Source of the DNA: Candidatus Gracilibacteria bacterium
Lineage (GTDB): Bacteria; Patescibacteriota; Gracilibacteria; UBA1369; UBA12473
DNA length: 64,000 nt
NCBI GenBank assembly: GCA_041658685.1
Contig: JBAZZS010000003.1
Location: 1-64,000 of the forward strand
Direction of reading: 5' to 3'
The notes below the pieces were generated by a model. The model made no database searches and had not been told where the DNA came from. It saw only the letters and a program-made list of their open reading frames with translations. Each line of letters begins with the position of its first letter. Position 1 is the stretch's first letter. Positions 24,465 through 33,603 of the stretch are shown one piece after another. The position numbers and the translations under genes are program-made.

Positions 24465-25460
24465 ATGACAAACAAAGTTGAAGGTCCCAAAGCCAAAGGT
24501 CATTTTGCCGATCGTTTGGTGGCTGCGATCAAGGCGAAAAAGAACCCGGTGTGCGTGGGATTAGATCCGCGCCTTAAGAGTATCCCGGAATTCATTAAAG
24601 CGCGTTATATTGCACAATATGGCGAAACGCTTGCCGCGGCCGCGAATGCGATTCTCGAGTTTAATAAAGGAATTATCGATTCGGTGTGTGATTTGGTTCC
24701 GATTGTTAAGCCGCAAATTGCATTTTATGAACAATATGGTTTTTCCGGATTTTGGGCATTTGAAGAGACGTGCAAATACGCGCAATCCAAGGGTTTGCTC
24801 GTGATTGCGGATGCCAAACGTAATGATATTGGGTCCACGGCCGAGGGGTATGCGAATGCGTTTTTGGGAGAAGTGGAATTGTTTAATGGGAAAGTTCCGT
24901 CACTCGATGTGGATGCGATCACCGTGAATCCGTATCTCGGATATGATGGCATTAAGCCGTTCAATGAAGTTTGTCGCAAGCATGGCAAAGGCATGTTTGT
25001 GTTGCTCAAGACCTCGAATCCGTCGTCCGGTGATTTGCAGGATCAAGTTTTGGATGAAAAAGTGAATGAAGGGTTTGGCTCCGAGGGTCGTATGACCAAT
25101 TATGAGCTTATGGCGCATTTGATTGAGTCATGGGGAGCGGAGGATGTGGGTGAAAGCGGGTATGGATTTATGGGTGCCGTGGTGGGTGCGACGTATCCGG
25201 CGCAGGCTCAGGTGATTCGTAAATTGTTGCCCACTGCGATTTTTCTCGTTCCGGGTTATGGGGCGCAAGGGGGAGGAGCGGCTGATGTTAAGCCTTGCTT
25301 TAATGCGGATGGTTTGGGCGCAATTGTGAATTCCTCTCGTGGGATTACGTTTGCGTATCAAGCTGAAAAATACGCAGGGCTCTATCAACCCGAGGCCTAT
25401 GCCGAGGCGGCCAGAGCGGCGACCCTGGAGATGATTGAGGATTTGAAGGGGGTGGCGTAA
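24465..25460 (+). CDS. pyrF: Orotidine 5'-phosphate decarboxylase, type 2
   Basis: 331 residues. Last step of UMP synthesis, OMP to UMP. Substrate-binding CVGLDPRL, catalytic DAKRNDIGSTAEGYA, and phosphate-loop region VPGYGAQGGGA. The long form with an insert between the catalytic loop and the C-terminal strands is the type 2 family found in mycobacteria and many environmental phyla. Final gene of the pyrimidine set. Confidence 0.95.
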   Translation: MTNKVEGPKAKGHFADRLVAAIKAKKNPVCVGLDPRLKSIPEFIKARYIAQYGETLAAAANAILEFNKGIIDSVCDLVPIVKPQIAFYEQYGFSGFWAFEETCKYAQSKGLLVIADAKRNDIGSTAEGYANAFLGEVELFNGKVPSLDVDAITVNPYLGYDGIKPFNEVCRKHGKGMFVLLKTSNPSSGDLQDQVLDEKVNEGFGSEGRMTNYELMAHLIESWGAEDVGESGYGFMGAVVGATYPAQAQVIRKLLPTAIFLVPGYGAQGGGAADVKPCFNADGLGAIVNSSRGITFAYQAEKYAGLYQPEAYAEAARAATLEMIEDLKGVA

Positions 25461-25495
25461 AGGTTGATAAATGGCTTATGTATGCTGTCTTTGGC

Positions 25496-25523
25496 TTGCC
25501 TTTTTGGGTGCATGGTTTATAAT
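25496..25523 (+). promoter_or_regulatory. Promoter of the receiver/kinase gene
   Basis: TTGCCT (25496-25501), 16-base spacer, TATAAT (25518-25523). Leader of about 23 nt. Confidence 0.65.
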
Positions 25524-25552
25524 CGCTTCTTCATTTTTTAAAATGAATTGGT

Positions 25553-27166
25553 ATGAGTGGCGAGCGAGAGCTTCCGGGCATTAAGGTTTGTTTTATAGAA
25601 GATGATCCTAAGATTGTTGGAATGGAAAAGGTTTTTTTAGCGCGATTTAGTTCTTTTTTATCCGACGAGGGGCATGAAATGATTGATACGGTTCAGGGAT
25701 TAAGGTCGCGTTTATCTCAATTTGGGACAGAGACGGAAGAGGCTCATCCCTTGCTGTTGTTTGTTGATTCTACGTTGAAAAAGGAGGAGAGAGTTTGTCC
25801 CGAGGAAGTTTTACGTGCTCTGATTAAGGCTCGGAGACGTGTGGCTGTTATTTTTCAGAGTGCGGCAGGATTTGAAACGGTCCAAGAGCAAGTGGATGGA
25901 TGGAAAACTCAACAAAAGCCTGGAAGTTTGGGTGATTTAAGTATTGGTTATTTTGCAAAGCCTGTATCGTGTGAGACTTTTGGTCGAGTCGTTGCTTTGG
26001 CGCTGGGCCATTTGTTAAACATAGAGGTATCTGTGCCTTCAATGCAAGTAGAAGCAGAAATGGAAGAGAGGACCGCAGTTAAGTCTTCCCCTAGCGAGAA
26101 GAAAGTCCCTGTAGGGCCGATTGATGTTTTTTCTTATTCGAATTTAGGGGATTTAATACGAGCTTTGCCCACCGATGCTTCCAATATTGTTCTTAAAGGG
26201 AGTGATTCTTCTCAAGATTCTGCTGCGCGTTTTTTAGCAATGGCTCATTTATTGGATCAATTTTTAGATAAAATGCAGTGGTTGACTGGCCACTCTTGGG
26301 GCAATGATACTCAAGAGCGAACAAACTTTTCTTTTTCTGATGTGGAAAAAATGTGGTCAAGATATTTTCCTGCGGATAGAAATGAGAGTCGTCGACGTTT
26401 TTTTGAGATGATTTTTGAGGGACTTGAAGGAGCGAATATTATTGTTTCGGGTTGTGTTCATGATGTGAATAATATTTTTTCTCATTATGACGGACAGGAG
26501 CCTTCCCTTGAAGTATGGAAAAAAGATCGCAAAAAGATTGGAGACATTGTATGGAAAGGATTGAATGTTTTTAGAGAGTATTTGACTTCTCGAAATCCCG
26601 ATTGTTTTTTTGAAAATCAAAATGTGGGGCAGGCTTTGGCCGCCGAGTTTTCCGAACAAGAGAATTCCGAGGGAATTTTTTTACAAAATAATCTTTCCGA
26701 TGGCGAGGAGGATTTATCTGTGAATTTGCCGGCAGGAACTTTGGCCAGTATTTTTAGAACTTTTCGATCCAATTATTGGAAAGTGAGAAATCGTTGTTCA
26801 ACTCCGAGTGATGCTCGAATGGAAGTGGAGGCTCATGTGGAGGGAAATGAGATTGTGATTTCATTTCAAAATAATTTGGGCCCTTTCTCGGATAAAAATT
26901 TAGAGAAATTATTTGATGAACTTTTGGGGAGTGAGCATGGGCATGGGAGCGGGACCGGGTTGAATTGGACGGCAAAAGTTGCAAAAATGGGGAAGGGAAG
27001 CATCACTTCTTATCATCGTCGAGACGATGGAAAAATTTTAGAAAAAAAGCCGGGGAGTTTGGCTGAAAAGGTGCTCGCTGGAGAAGAAGGCATTCCGCCG
27101 GTTTTGGCTGAGGGCATGAATACTCGGTTTGAGCTGAGGTTTCCGATCGTGATGGGAAGAAAATAG
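25553..27166 (+). CDS. Receiver domain fused to a histidine-kinase-like module
   Basis: 537 residues, soluble. N-terminal receiver domain (1-155): acidic pocket Glu16-Asp17-Asp18, probable phosphoacceptor Asp72 in LLFVDST, Ser in VIFQSAAG, Lys in GYFAKPVS. After a linker, residues ~300-310 have GCVHDVNNIF, the H-box pattern of kinases with a His-Asp-x-Asn-Asn motif (His303). The C-terminus is an ATPase domain with the G-box GHGSGTGLNW (about 463-472); the N-box is poorly conserved, so ATP binding is less sure. The receiver is in front of the kinase, as in some soluble signalling hybrids. No separate response regulator lies nearby. Confidence 0.78.
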   Translation: MSGERELPGIKVCFIEDDPKIVGMEKVFLARFSSFLSDEGHEMIDTVQGLRSRLSQFGTETEEAHPLLLFVDSTLKKEERVCPEEVLRALIKARRRVAVIFQSAAGFETVQEQVDGWKTQQKPGSLGDLSIGYFAKPVSCETFGRVVALALGHLLNIEVSVPSMQVEAEMEERTAVKSSPSEKKVPVGPIDVFSYSNLGDLIRALPTDASNIVLKGSDSSQDSAARFLAMAHLLDQFLDKMQWLTGHSWGNDTQERTNFSFSDVEKMWSRYFPADRNESRRRFFEMIFEGLEGANIIVSGCVHDVNNIFSHYDGQEPSLEVWKKDRKKIGDIVWKGLNVFREYLTSRNPDCFFENQNVGQALAAEFSEQENSEGIFLQNNLSDGEEDLSVNLPAGTLASIFRTFRSNYWKVRNRCSTPSDARMEVEAHVEGNEIVISFQNNLGPFSDKNLEKLFDELLGSEHGHGSGTGLNWTAKVAKMGKGSITSYHRRDDGKILEKKPGSLAEKVLAGEEGIPPVLAEGMNTRFELRFPIVMGRK

Positions 27167-27167
27167 A

Positions 27168-27551
27168 TTATTGTTCCGGTCTAAGAGGAATTCCCATGAG
27201 GATGAATTCCATTACATTGATAATATTTATTAGTCTTATTGAACTCCTTCCGTTCATTGCTTTGTTTAGAAGATCTTGAAATATAATGTTGTTTTCGTCT
27301 AAGTGTAATAAAGGTGTTTGTTTAGGATCATAAATGGCATGGCAAGTGAGATCTTCTGTTTGTAATTTTCGGATTCGAGCTAGTTCTCCTAAGAGTTCTG
27401 CTTTAAATTCTTCTTTTTTGGCTAATGAGTAGATGAATAAAATTAATTCTTTATTATCTGGGATTATTTTTTCTGCAGTTTCAAGTAATCGTTCTTCTTC
27501 CGGGGAACGAGGGGGATCCTCTTCGTTATTTTCTGTTAAGCCTTTGCTCAT
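27168..27551 (-). CDS. Unknown small acidic protein
   Basis: 127 residues. Glu-rich N-terminus (NNEEDPPRSPEEERLL) followed by helices (IIPDNKELILFIYSLAKK, EFKAELLGELARIRKL) and a C-terminal segment RSSIRLINIINVMEFILMGI. No family recognised. It ends one base from the stop of the convergent receiver/kinase gene and starts 11 bases after rsmA ends, so it is probably the last gene of that operon. Confidence 0.65.
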   Translation of the reverse strand: MSKGLTENNEEDPPRSPEEERLLETAEKIIPDNKELILFIYSLAKKEEFKAELLGELARIRKLQTEDLTCHAIYDPKQTPLLHLDENNIIFQDLLNKAMNGRSSIRLINIINVMEFILMGIPLRPEQ

Positions 27552-27562
27552 TGAGCTCTATC

Positions 27563-28333
27563 TTAAGCCAAAAATTCTACCCATTCAAGTAAATTTAGTT
27601 CTTCGGCGCGCGCATTTTCACTCAAGCCCATTTCTTTAAATAACGTTTGGAGTTTTTCTTTTGGTAGCACGGTTTCGAGATTTCGGATCAATTTTTTGCG
27701 CTTGTGGGCAAACCCGGCGTGCACAAGGATGAAAAAACGGCGGATGTCTTTTTCAGCCAAGGGCGGTTCATTTATTTTAATATGCAGGATGGCGGAATCG
27801 ACTTTTGGGGGTGGAGCAAAATGACTTGCGGGAATGGTCGCGATTATTTTTGGCGTGCCAAACAGTTGGACTTGAATGGCAAGAACACTGAGATCCCCAG
27901 GTTTGGCACAAATTTTTTCAGCGACTTCTTTTTGCACGAGCAATGTGATGCTTTGGGGGCGTTGATTTGCGGGTTGTTCGCGTAAAAAGTGATTGATCAA
28001 CGGCGATGTGATGTAATAAGGGATGTTGGCTACGATATGGTATGGCGTTTTTGGTGGAGTAAAATCGAGGGCATCGCCTTCAATGATTTTTACGTTTTTC
28101 TTTGATGCAAATTGAGCCGTGAGTCCCTGGATGAGGTCGCGGTCGAGTTCGATGGAAGTTAAATTTACTCCCTTTTTTCCCAAGGCATGGGTGAGTACGC
28201 CGTGTCCCGGGCCAATTTCAATCACCGTGTCATCTTTTTTAACGCCTGAGGCCTCGACGATTTTTTGAAGCGTTGAAGTATTGTTGAGAAAATGCTGGCC
28301 CAGATATTTTTTCGCACTATGAGGAGAGGTCAT
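27563..28333 (-). CDS. rsmA: 16S rRNA dimethyladenosine transferase
   Basis: 256 residues (also called KsgA). Dimethylates two adjacent adenines near the 3' end of 16S rRNA using SAM. Motifs: KKYLGQHFLNN at the N-terminus, SAM site EIGPGHGVLTHAL, and catalytic NIPYYITSPL. The ATG overlaps the stop of the preceding gene (ATGA), so the two are translationally coupled. Confidence 0.96.
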   Translation of the reverse strand: MTSPHSAKKYLGQHFLNNTSTLQKIVEASGVKKDDTVIEIGPGHGVLTHALGKKGVNLTSIELDRDLIQGLTAQFASKKNVKIIEGDALDFTPPKTPYHIVANIPYYITSPLINHFLREQPANQRPQSITLLVQKEVAEKICAKPGDLSVLAIQVQLFGTPKIIATIPASHFAPPPKVDSAILHIKINEPPLAEKDIRRFFILVHAGFAHKRKKLIRNLETVLPKEKLQTLFKEMGLSENARAEELNLLEWVEFLA

Positions 28334-28560
28334 TCTTTATCGATTTTAATGAGTTTGAGAGCATCGGTTTTTCCGCTGAGAATCGAGATGGCGTTTTTGG
28401 GAACGTTGTAATGCTTGCCGAGAAAATGAATGAGTTCTTTGTTGGCTTTTCCTTTTTCCGGAGGCGCGGCCACACGGATTTTAAGGGTGCCGTCCGCCAG
28501 GGTGTCGATGAGTTCTGTTTTGGGGCTTTTGGGAAGGACTTTGATGCGGAGATAGAGCAT
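28330..28560 (-). CDS. DUF167 (YggU/UPF0235) family protein
   Basis: 76 residues. Family pattern RIKVLPKSPKTEL, GTLKIRVAAPPEKGKANKELIHFLGK and SILSGKTDALKLIKI. Small alpha/beta protein of unknown function found in all domains. It ends in TGA, which shows that UGA is a stop codon here. Coupled to rsmA. Confidence 0.92.
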   Translation of the reverse strand: MLYLRIKVLPKSPKTELIDTLADGTLKIRVAAPPEKGKANKELIHFLGKHYNVPKNAISILSGKTDALKLIKIDKE

Positions 28561-28589
28561 GGGAAATTAGAAATTTTGAATTTTAGATT

Positions 28590-31283
28590 TTAAATTGAAA
28601 TGCGAGAGAATAATTTTCTTATTTCTTCCACGACAATAATTGTAAAAGCGGCGAGAGCGATGAGGCCCCATTCTTCCAGCGAAAGGCCGGTGGTGTGCAG
28701 GAATTTTTGAAAAAATGATATTTGTACAAAGGCGATCACGGTTAAAATTGAAATCAACACCGCCCCTAAAAGCCATCGATTTGTAAGCATCCCCATTTTG
28801 AAAATAGAATGATGCGTACTACGGGCGTTCCATGCATTGGCCATTTGGATGAATACGAGAAGGGCAAAAGAAGAAGTGGAAGCTTTTAAATAAATTAAAT
28901 TTTCCGTATCGAGCGGTTCTCCCCAATGCCATCCGTAGCGATGGAGGATCCAGAAATACATGCTGATTACAATGACTCCAATCCATATTCCAACGTAGAA
29001 AAAACGAATTAAGAATTCTTTTTTGATGATGTGTTCTTTTTGAGATCTTGGGGCTTGTTGCATGAGTCCGGATTCGGGTGGCTCTACTCCGAGGGCGATT
29101 GCGGGGAGTACATCGGTTCCAAGGTTTATCGCAAGAATTAAGATTGCGGTGAGCGGAGCCGGAATATTGAGAATAATGGCGGTGAATATGGTGATCAATT
29201 CCCCAATGTTTCCGGAAAAAATATAAAATACGAATTTTTTGAGATTGTTGTAAACGGTTCGGCCTTCTTCTATGGCGGTGACGATCGTGTTAAAGCTGTC
29301 GTCTGTGAGAATCATGTCTGCGGCTTCTTTGGAAACATCGGTGCCCGTGATGCCCATGGCCACGCCAATGTCGGCTCGTTTTAACGCCGGAGCGTCGTTG
29401 ACTCCATCACCGGTCATGGCCACGATTTCGCCGTTTTTTTTGAGTGCGTGAACGATCTTAAGTTTGTGCTCCGGGCTTACTCTTGCAAAAACAAAGTCAT
29501 AGTCTTTTTGTTTGAAAAGTTTTGTCAATGAAGATTCGGAAATGTTTTTGAGTTCGTCTCCGGTAATTATTTTAATTTTTTTTCGTGTCAGAATTTTTAA
29601 TTCTTTGGCAATGGCGTACGCGGTTTCACCGTAGTCTCCGGTGATCACAATGATGCGAATTCCGGCTTCATGTGCCAGCCTTACCGCTTCATAGACTTCG
29701 GGCCTTGGCGGATCGATCATGCCCATGAGCCCGATGAAAACCATGCCTTTTTCAATTGATTTTTTGTCGCAGCCTTTTTTGATTTTTGGTAATTCCGTAG
29801 CTTTGAGCGGACGTTCGGCAAACGCGAGGACACGGAGTGCACGGCCGGCCATGAGTGTATTCATAGACTCAATTTCTTTTCGTTTTTGAGGAGTGAGAAG
29901 AACCACTTTCCCTTTTTCATAAACGTGTGTGCAAATTTTCAACACTTCATCGGGGGCGCCCTTGAGATGCACCGTCACTTCGTGTGTTTTTTTCTCTTGA
30001 TCGAGAGTGGTCATCATTTTTCGATTGGAGTCAAAAGGGAATTCATACAGTCGTTTGTAAAATTGATTCATTTTTTCCATCGTGAATGAGGCTTTGGCTG
30101 CGGCGGTGAGCAGTGACCCTTCGGTGGGATCTCCGATGATTTGCCATGTGTTTTTTGTGCGAGTAAGGGTGGCGTTGTTGCATAAGACTGCGGTGCGACA
30201 AAGGGGCTCGATTTTACTTAAGTGTTCGATATTGCTCCATTCCCCGACGGGAGAATAGCCGGTGCCTTTTACGGTTATTTTTTCGCCCAAGAGATAGACT
30301 TCAACCACCGTCATTTCGTTTTTGGTTAGGGTTCCGGTTTTGTCAGAGCAGATGGTGGTCGTGGAGCCTAGCGTTTCCACGGAGGAGAGTTTTTTGACAA
30401 TTGCGCGTTTTTTGGCAAGGCGTTGGACGCCGATGGCGAGAGCGATGGTGATGGTGGCCGGGAGACCTTCGGGTACGGCGGCGACAGCCACGGAGGTTGC
30501 AAATAACAGAGAAGAAGTGAATGCTTTTCCTTGTAAAATCCATCCGGTCAAAAATAGGATCGAAGAAATAACCAGTGTGATTTTTCCAACAAAAATTCCA
30601 ATTTTAAGCAGTTCTTTTTGTAGCGGACTTTTATCTTTTTTAGTGTCTTGGGTGAGATGCGCGATTTTGCCGAATTCGGTGTTCATGCCGGTGCTTAGAA
30701 CTACGGCGTGTGCGGTGCCGTGAGTGACCGAGGTTCCCATGAAAATTTGTGTTTCATGGGCTTGATACGCCGGATTTTTTTCATTTATGGCAATGACATT
30801 TTTGATTGCGGGAGTGGATTCTCCGGTGAGCGCGGATTCATTGACTTCGAGTTCATTTTCTTCGAGAAGTTGGGCGTCGGCCACAATGTTGTCGCCTTCA
30901 TTTAAAATAAGAATATCACCGGGTACGACTTGTGAAGCGTTGATTTGGATGACTTTTCCGTCACGCAGGACGCGGGCGCTGGGGGAAAGCATTTTTTGTA
31001 GAGCTTCGAGTGCTTTTTCCGCTTTGAATTTTTGAATAAATCCAATCATGGCATTGAGCACCACAATAAATAAGATCACACTTGCGTCTATGGGTTCACC
31101 TCCGATGCCGGCGATGATTGCCGCAAAGATTAAAATAATCACCATAAGGTCTTTGAATTCCTCTAAAAACAAAACGATGAGCGGCTTTTTATGATGTTTT
31201 TTTAGAATGTTGGGGCCGTATTGCAAAAGTCGGGCTTGCGCGTCTTTGGAGGTGAGGCCGGAAGGGGAGCTTGAATTTGGCAT
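28590..31283 (-). CDS. P-type Ca2+-transporting ATPase (PacL/SERCA-like)
   Basis: 897 residues with about ten membrane helices. Actuator motif ESALTGEST, ion-binding helix 4 VAAVPEGLPA (the calcium-pump pattern), phosphorylation site CSDKTGTLT, hinge TGDGVNDAPALKRADIGVAMG. It should export Ca2+ (or Mn2+) at the expense of ATP. N-terminal soluble part is short (SKDAQARLLQYGPN), as in PacL. A TATAAT lies about 35 bases upstream. It precedes the DUF167-rsmA pair by about 30 bases and may be in the same operon. Confidence 0.93.
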   Translation of the reverse strand: MPNSSSPSGLTSKDAQARLLQYGPNILKKHHKKPLIVLFLEEFKDLMVIILIFAAIIAGIGGEPIDASVILFIVVLNAMIGFIQKFKAEKALEALQKMLSPSARVLRDGKVIQINASQVVPGDILILNEGDNIVADAQLLEENELEVNESALTGESTPAIKNVIAINEKNPAYQAHETQIFMGTSVTHGTAHAVVLSTGMNTEFGKIAHLTQDTKKDKSPLQKELLKIGIFVGKITLVISSILFLTGWILQGKAFTSSLLFATSVAVAAVPEGLPATITIALAIGVQRLAKKRAIVKKLSSVETLGSTTTICSDKTGTLTKNEMTVVEVYLLGEKITVKGTGYSPVGEWSNIEHLSKIEPLCRTAVLCNNATLTRTKNTWQIIGDPTEGSLLTAAAKASFTMEKMNQFYKRLYEFPFDSNRKMMTTLDQEKKTHEVTVHLKGAPDEVLKICTHVYEKGKVVLLTPQKRKEIESMNTLMAGRALRVLAFAERPLKATELPKIKKGCDKKSIEKGMVFIGLMGMIDPPRPEVYEAVRLAHEAGIRIIVITGDYGETAYAIAKELKILTRKKIKIITGDELKNISESSLTKLFKQKDYDFVFARVSPEHKLKIVHALKKNGEIVAMTGDGVNDAPALKRADIGVAMGITGTDVSKEAADMILTDDSFNTIVTAIEEGRTVYNNLKKFVFYIFSGNIGELITIFTAIILNIPAPLTAILILAINLGTDVLPAIALGVEPPESGLMQQAPRSQKEHIIKKEFLIRFFYVGIWIGVIVISMYFWILHRYGWHWGEPLDTENLIYLKASTSSFALLVFIQMANAWNARSTHHSIFKMGMLTNRWLLGAVLISILTVIAFVQISFFQKFLHTTGLSLEEWGLIALAAFTIIVVEEIRKLFSRISI

Positions 31284-31376
31284 TGAGCAGTGAGGGAGGA
31301 GATTTTGAATTCATGAAAATTATACACGAAAATCATTGGGAATTTTGTGGATAAATTTGGTGTCTCAGTGAATAGG

Positions 31377-31404
31377 TTGACATTTTCCGATAAAGTGTTA
31401 GGAT
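31377..31404 (+). promoter_or_regulatory. Promoter of the small lipoprotein gene
   Basis: TTGACA (31377-31382), 16-base spacer, TAGGAT (31399-31404); the ATG is 39 bases further on. Confidence 0.65.
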
Positions 31405-31443
31405 TTTATCCTTTTTTAGTGAAATTTTTTAATAAAAATAATT

Positions 31444-31779
31444 ATGGGATTAGGTCATGGATTGAGATCATTGGTTTTGCCTCTCTTGTTGGCGTCAACA
31501 GGTTGCGTTGCCCCTTCTGTGGCTTTTGAAGTTGTGGAAAAGCACTGTGAAGTAGTGAGTAGTCAAGGTCCCCTTATCGTAATGGATCAGGCTTTTGCTA
31601 TTAAGGAGGAAATAGCTCGTGAAGGGTTAGCGCGATGCCAGAAGGATGGGGGTGATTGTGTGGTAGCTCAAGTAGCGTTAAGTTCTGCTCAAGCATCAAG
31701 GCAAGCGAATGAATTGGAAATTCGACGGGCTTTTAATGGGAGATGTTTGTCTAGTATCAATTCTATTTATCCCGAATGA
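31444..31779 (+). CDS. Small putative lipoprotein
   Basis: 111 residues. The N-terminus LRSLVLPLLLASTGC is a lipoprotein signal with lipobox ASTGC, Cys21 being the predicted lipidated residue. The mature part is helical and has Cys at several points (KHCEVVSS, LARCQKDGGDCVVAQ, NGRCLSS), perhaps disulfide-bonded outside the membrane. No family recognised. Followed after 31 bases by a cytoplasmic unknown gene. Confidence 0.7.
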   Translation: MGLGHGLRSLVLPLLLASTGCVAPSVAFEVVEKHCEVVSSQGPLIVMDQAFAIKEEIAREGLARCQKDGGDCVVAQVALSSAQASRQANELEIRRAFNGRCLSSINSIYPE

Positions 31780-31810
31780 TTTTTTAAAGGATCAGTTATC
31801 AATATTTAAG

Positions 31811-32278
31811 ATGTCGCTTCATATTAAAGATAATTTTGATGCCGTGTCGGATCCTGTGCCTTTTCGACGCAATTGTGATTTGTCTTTTTCTTTCGAAGAA
31901 ATGCAGGCAATATTAGGGGATCGTATGAGAGAAGTGAATAGTCCTGATGGAGGAAAGTTTTGGATTGTTGATTACGAGGAAAATTTTCCTGTGGTGATTT
32001 TACAAGATTTTAAAACCGGGATTCTTTATGTGACTCATAAATCTTCTCGGGGTTTAATTGAAGAATTGATGGCAGAGTTTGCCCCGAGGCGTGAGTTAAT
32101 GGAAGAGGGAAGGCAAAGAAGGGAAGAACTTTTTTTATTTAAAAAAGGATTAGAAAAAGAAGAGAGAGAAATTTTAAGGCAACAAAGAATAGAAAGAGAA
32201 ATTTTAGAGCGACAAAAGGCAACAATAGAAATCGCTCGAGAAGAGGCTTATCGCGCGGAATGGAATTCTTTACTTTAA
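31811..32278 (+). CDS. Unknown protein with C-terminal charged coiled coil
   Basis: 155 residues from ATG 31811; a longer frame from 31709 would overlap the lipoprotein gene. The first 90 residues look like a compact alpha/beta domain (FWIVDYEENFPVVILQDFKTGILYVTHK); the last 60 are a Glu/Arg-rich helix (LEKEEREILRQQRIEREILERQ), probably a coiled coil. No family recognised. The 3' end overlaps the 3' end of trmD by 9 bases. Confidence 0.65.
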   Translation: MSLHIKDNFDAVSDPVPFRRNCDLSFSFEEMQAILGDRMREVNSPDGGKFWIVDYEENFPVVILQDFKTGILYVTHKSSRGLIEELMAEFAPRRELMEEGRQRREELFLFKKGLEKEEREILRQQRIEREILERQKATIEIAREEAYRAEWNSLL

Positions 32279-32941
32279 TTTTCCCCTTCTCCACTTTTCA
32301 ATCTCAGCATGATTGCCGGAGCGAAGCACGTCCGGGACTGCGAGGCCTTTGTAGTCTGCGGGTTTTGTGTAGTGCGGGTATTCTTTTTTGCGATCCAGGC
32401 GTTTGCTGAACGATTCTTCTTCCGGAGAATCGGAATTGCCTAGGATGCCGGGCAAAAGGCGGACCATGGAATCGATCATCATCATGGCTGGGAGTTCGCC
32501 GCCGGTGACGACATAAGGGCCGATGCAGATTTCTTCGTCCACGAGCGTGTCGCGCACGCGTTGGTCAATGCCTTCGTAGCGACCGGAGAGCAAGATGAGG
32601 CCGTCGTATTTTTTAACGTATTGTTCCGCGCGGATTTGGGTCCATGGTTTGCCGTGCGGGGTGAGAAAAATGACGGGCCCGGATTTTTTTAATGCTTTTT
32701 TTTGAAGTTTTTTGACCGCGTTGATGGAATCGAACAGCGGTTGGCAGGTCATGACCATGCCTGCGCCTCCGCCATAGGGCGTGTCGTCGACTTTTTTGTG
32801 CTTTTCCTTGGAGTACGCGCGAATGTCGTGTGCGTTCAGCTCAAAGGCTCCTTTTTTGAGGGCTTCGCCCAAGACCCCAAATTCAAAATAGGGATTTTGG
32901 GTGAAAAAGGATGGAAAAAGGGTGAGAATGTCGAAGCGCAT
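32270..32941 (-). CDS. trmD: tRNA (guanine-37 N1) methyltransferase
   Basis: 223 residues. Methylates G37 next to the anticodon, preventing frameshifting. SPOUT trefoil-knot residues: LLSGRYEGIDQRV and IGPYVVTGGELPAMMMID; N-terminal FDILTLFPSFF; DDTPYGGGAGMVM in the substrate region. Normal length. A TACAAT box 6 bases upstream of the ATG predicts a leaderless mRNA. The usual partners rimM, rplS and rpsP are not adjacent. Confidence 0.96.
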   Translation of the reverse strand: MRFDILTLFPSFFTQNPYFEFGVLGEALKKGAFELNAHDIRAYSKEKHKKVDDTPYGGGAGMVMTCQPLFDSINAVKKLQKKALKKSGPVIFLTPHGKPWTQIRAEQYVKKYDGLILLSGRYEGIDQRVRDTLVDEEICIGPYVVTGGELPAMMMIDSMVRLLPGILGNSDSPEEESFSKRLDRKKEYPHYTKPADYKGLAVPDVLRSGNHAEIEKWRRGKLK

Positions 32942-32947
32942 AGGGTT

Positions 32948-32953
32948 ATTGTA
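32948..32953 (-). promoter_or_regulatory. -10 box of trmD, probably leaderless
   Basis: TACAAT within TATACAAT, 6 bases before the start codon; no clear -35. Confidence 0.45.
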
Positions 32954-32999
32954 TAGGAAAATGCTTTGTGGCGCAGGAGGGAAAATGATAAGGATGGGC

Positions 33000-33028
33000 T
33001 TGACTAAACTGCTTTTATTGTGTTTAAT
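33000..33028 (+). promoter_or_regulatory. Promoter of the 33062 gene
   Basis: TTGACT (33000-33005), 17-base spacer, TTTAAT (33023-33028); predicted leader of about 27 nt. Confidence 0.6.
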
Positions 33029-33061
33029 TTTTTCGTAATTTTAAATTTAAATCCATTTTTT

Positions 33062-33583
33062 ATGGCTGTAGAAGAGCAATCATCCAAAGATCTAATCTTG
33101 GTTACACAACATTGCGCAGAACCGAGACCCACCATGACTTTTTTACTCGATGAGTCTGTGCGATTGGTTCCTTTGGCTGATCATACAAATGTAGCGGATT
33201 GTGTCGGAACAGGAGGGAGTGGATGTCCTGAATTTGAAGAGCTTTATTTGGATCCGCGCACAAATGTAGTAGGAGTTTGTTGCAAATTAAGAGAAGCTCT
33301 CGAAAAAGGCAAGGTTATAAGCCAAGCTCGAAAAGATAAATTTTTTATGATGGCTCGATGGCGAAGGAATAGGGGCTTTCAATCAGGGGAAAAAGGGCCT
33401 AGGGCTGCCAGGACGGCTTACGCTCAATGCCCTGGTTGTTTGGCTGGGACGCAGCTTTGGAATCTTTTTAAAAAGGAGGGAGAACCTGATGCCGTTTTTG
33501 ATCGTGATCGTGCGTTAGAGGCATTTTTAGCAGATCAACGAGCGTTAGAGGAAAGACAAAAGGCAGAAGATAAAGCTGAATAA
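33062..33583 (+). CDS. Unknown Cys-containing small protein
   Basis: 173 residues from ATG 33062; an upstream in-frame start at 33020 would add 14 hydrophobic residues and lies before the predicted transcription start. Cysteines are spaced as possible metal ligands (TQHCAEP, VADCVGTGGSGCPEF, VGVCCKLREAL, YAQCPGCLAG). The end is a charged helix (RDRALEAFLADQRALEERQKAEDK). No family recognised. A short related reading frame follows directly (33604-33756). Confidence 0.65.
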   Translation: MAVEEQSSKDLILVTQHCAEPRPTMTFLLDESVRLVPLADHTNVADCVGTGGSGCPEFEELYLDPRTNVVGVCCKLREALEKGKVISQARKDKFFMMARWRRNRGFQSGEKGPRAARTAYAQCPGCLAGTQLWNLFKKEGEPDAVFDRDRALEAFLADQRALEERQKAEDKAE

Positions 33584-33603
33584 AAGATTTTTTGGGGAGG
33601 GGA

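Noticed and set aside
28330..28560. Gracilibacteria-type code with UGA as glycine
   Set aside because: TGA ends this gene and pyrC at the expected family length, and no in-frame TGA interrupts the ribosomal proteins.
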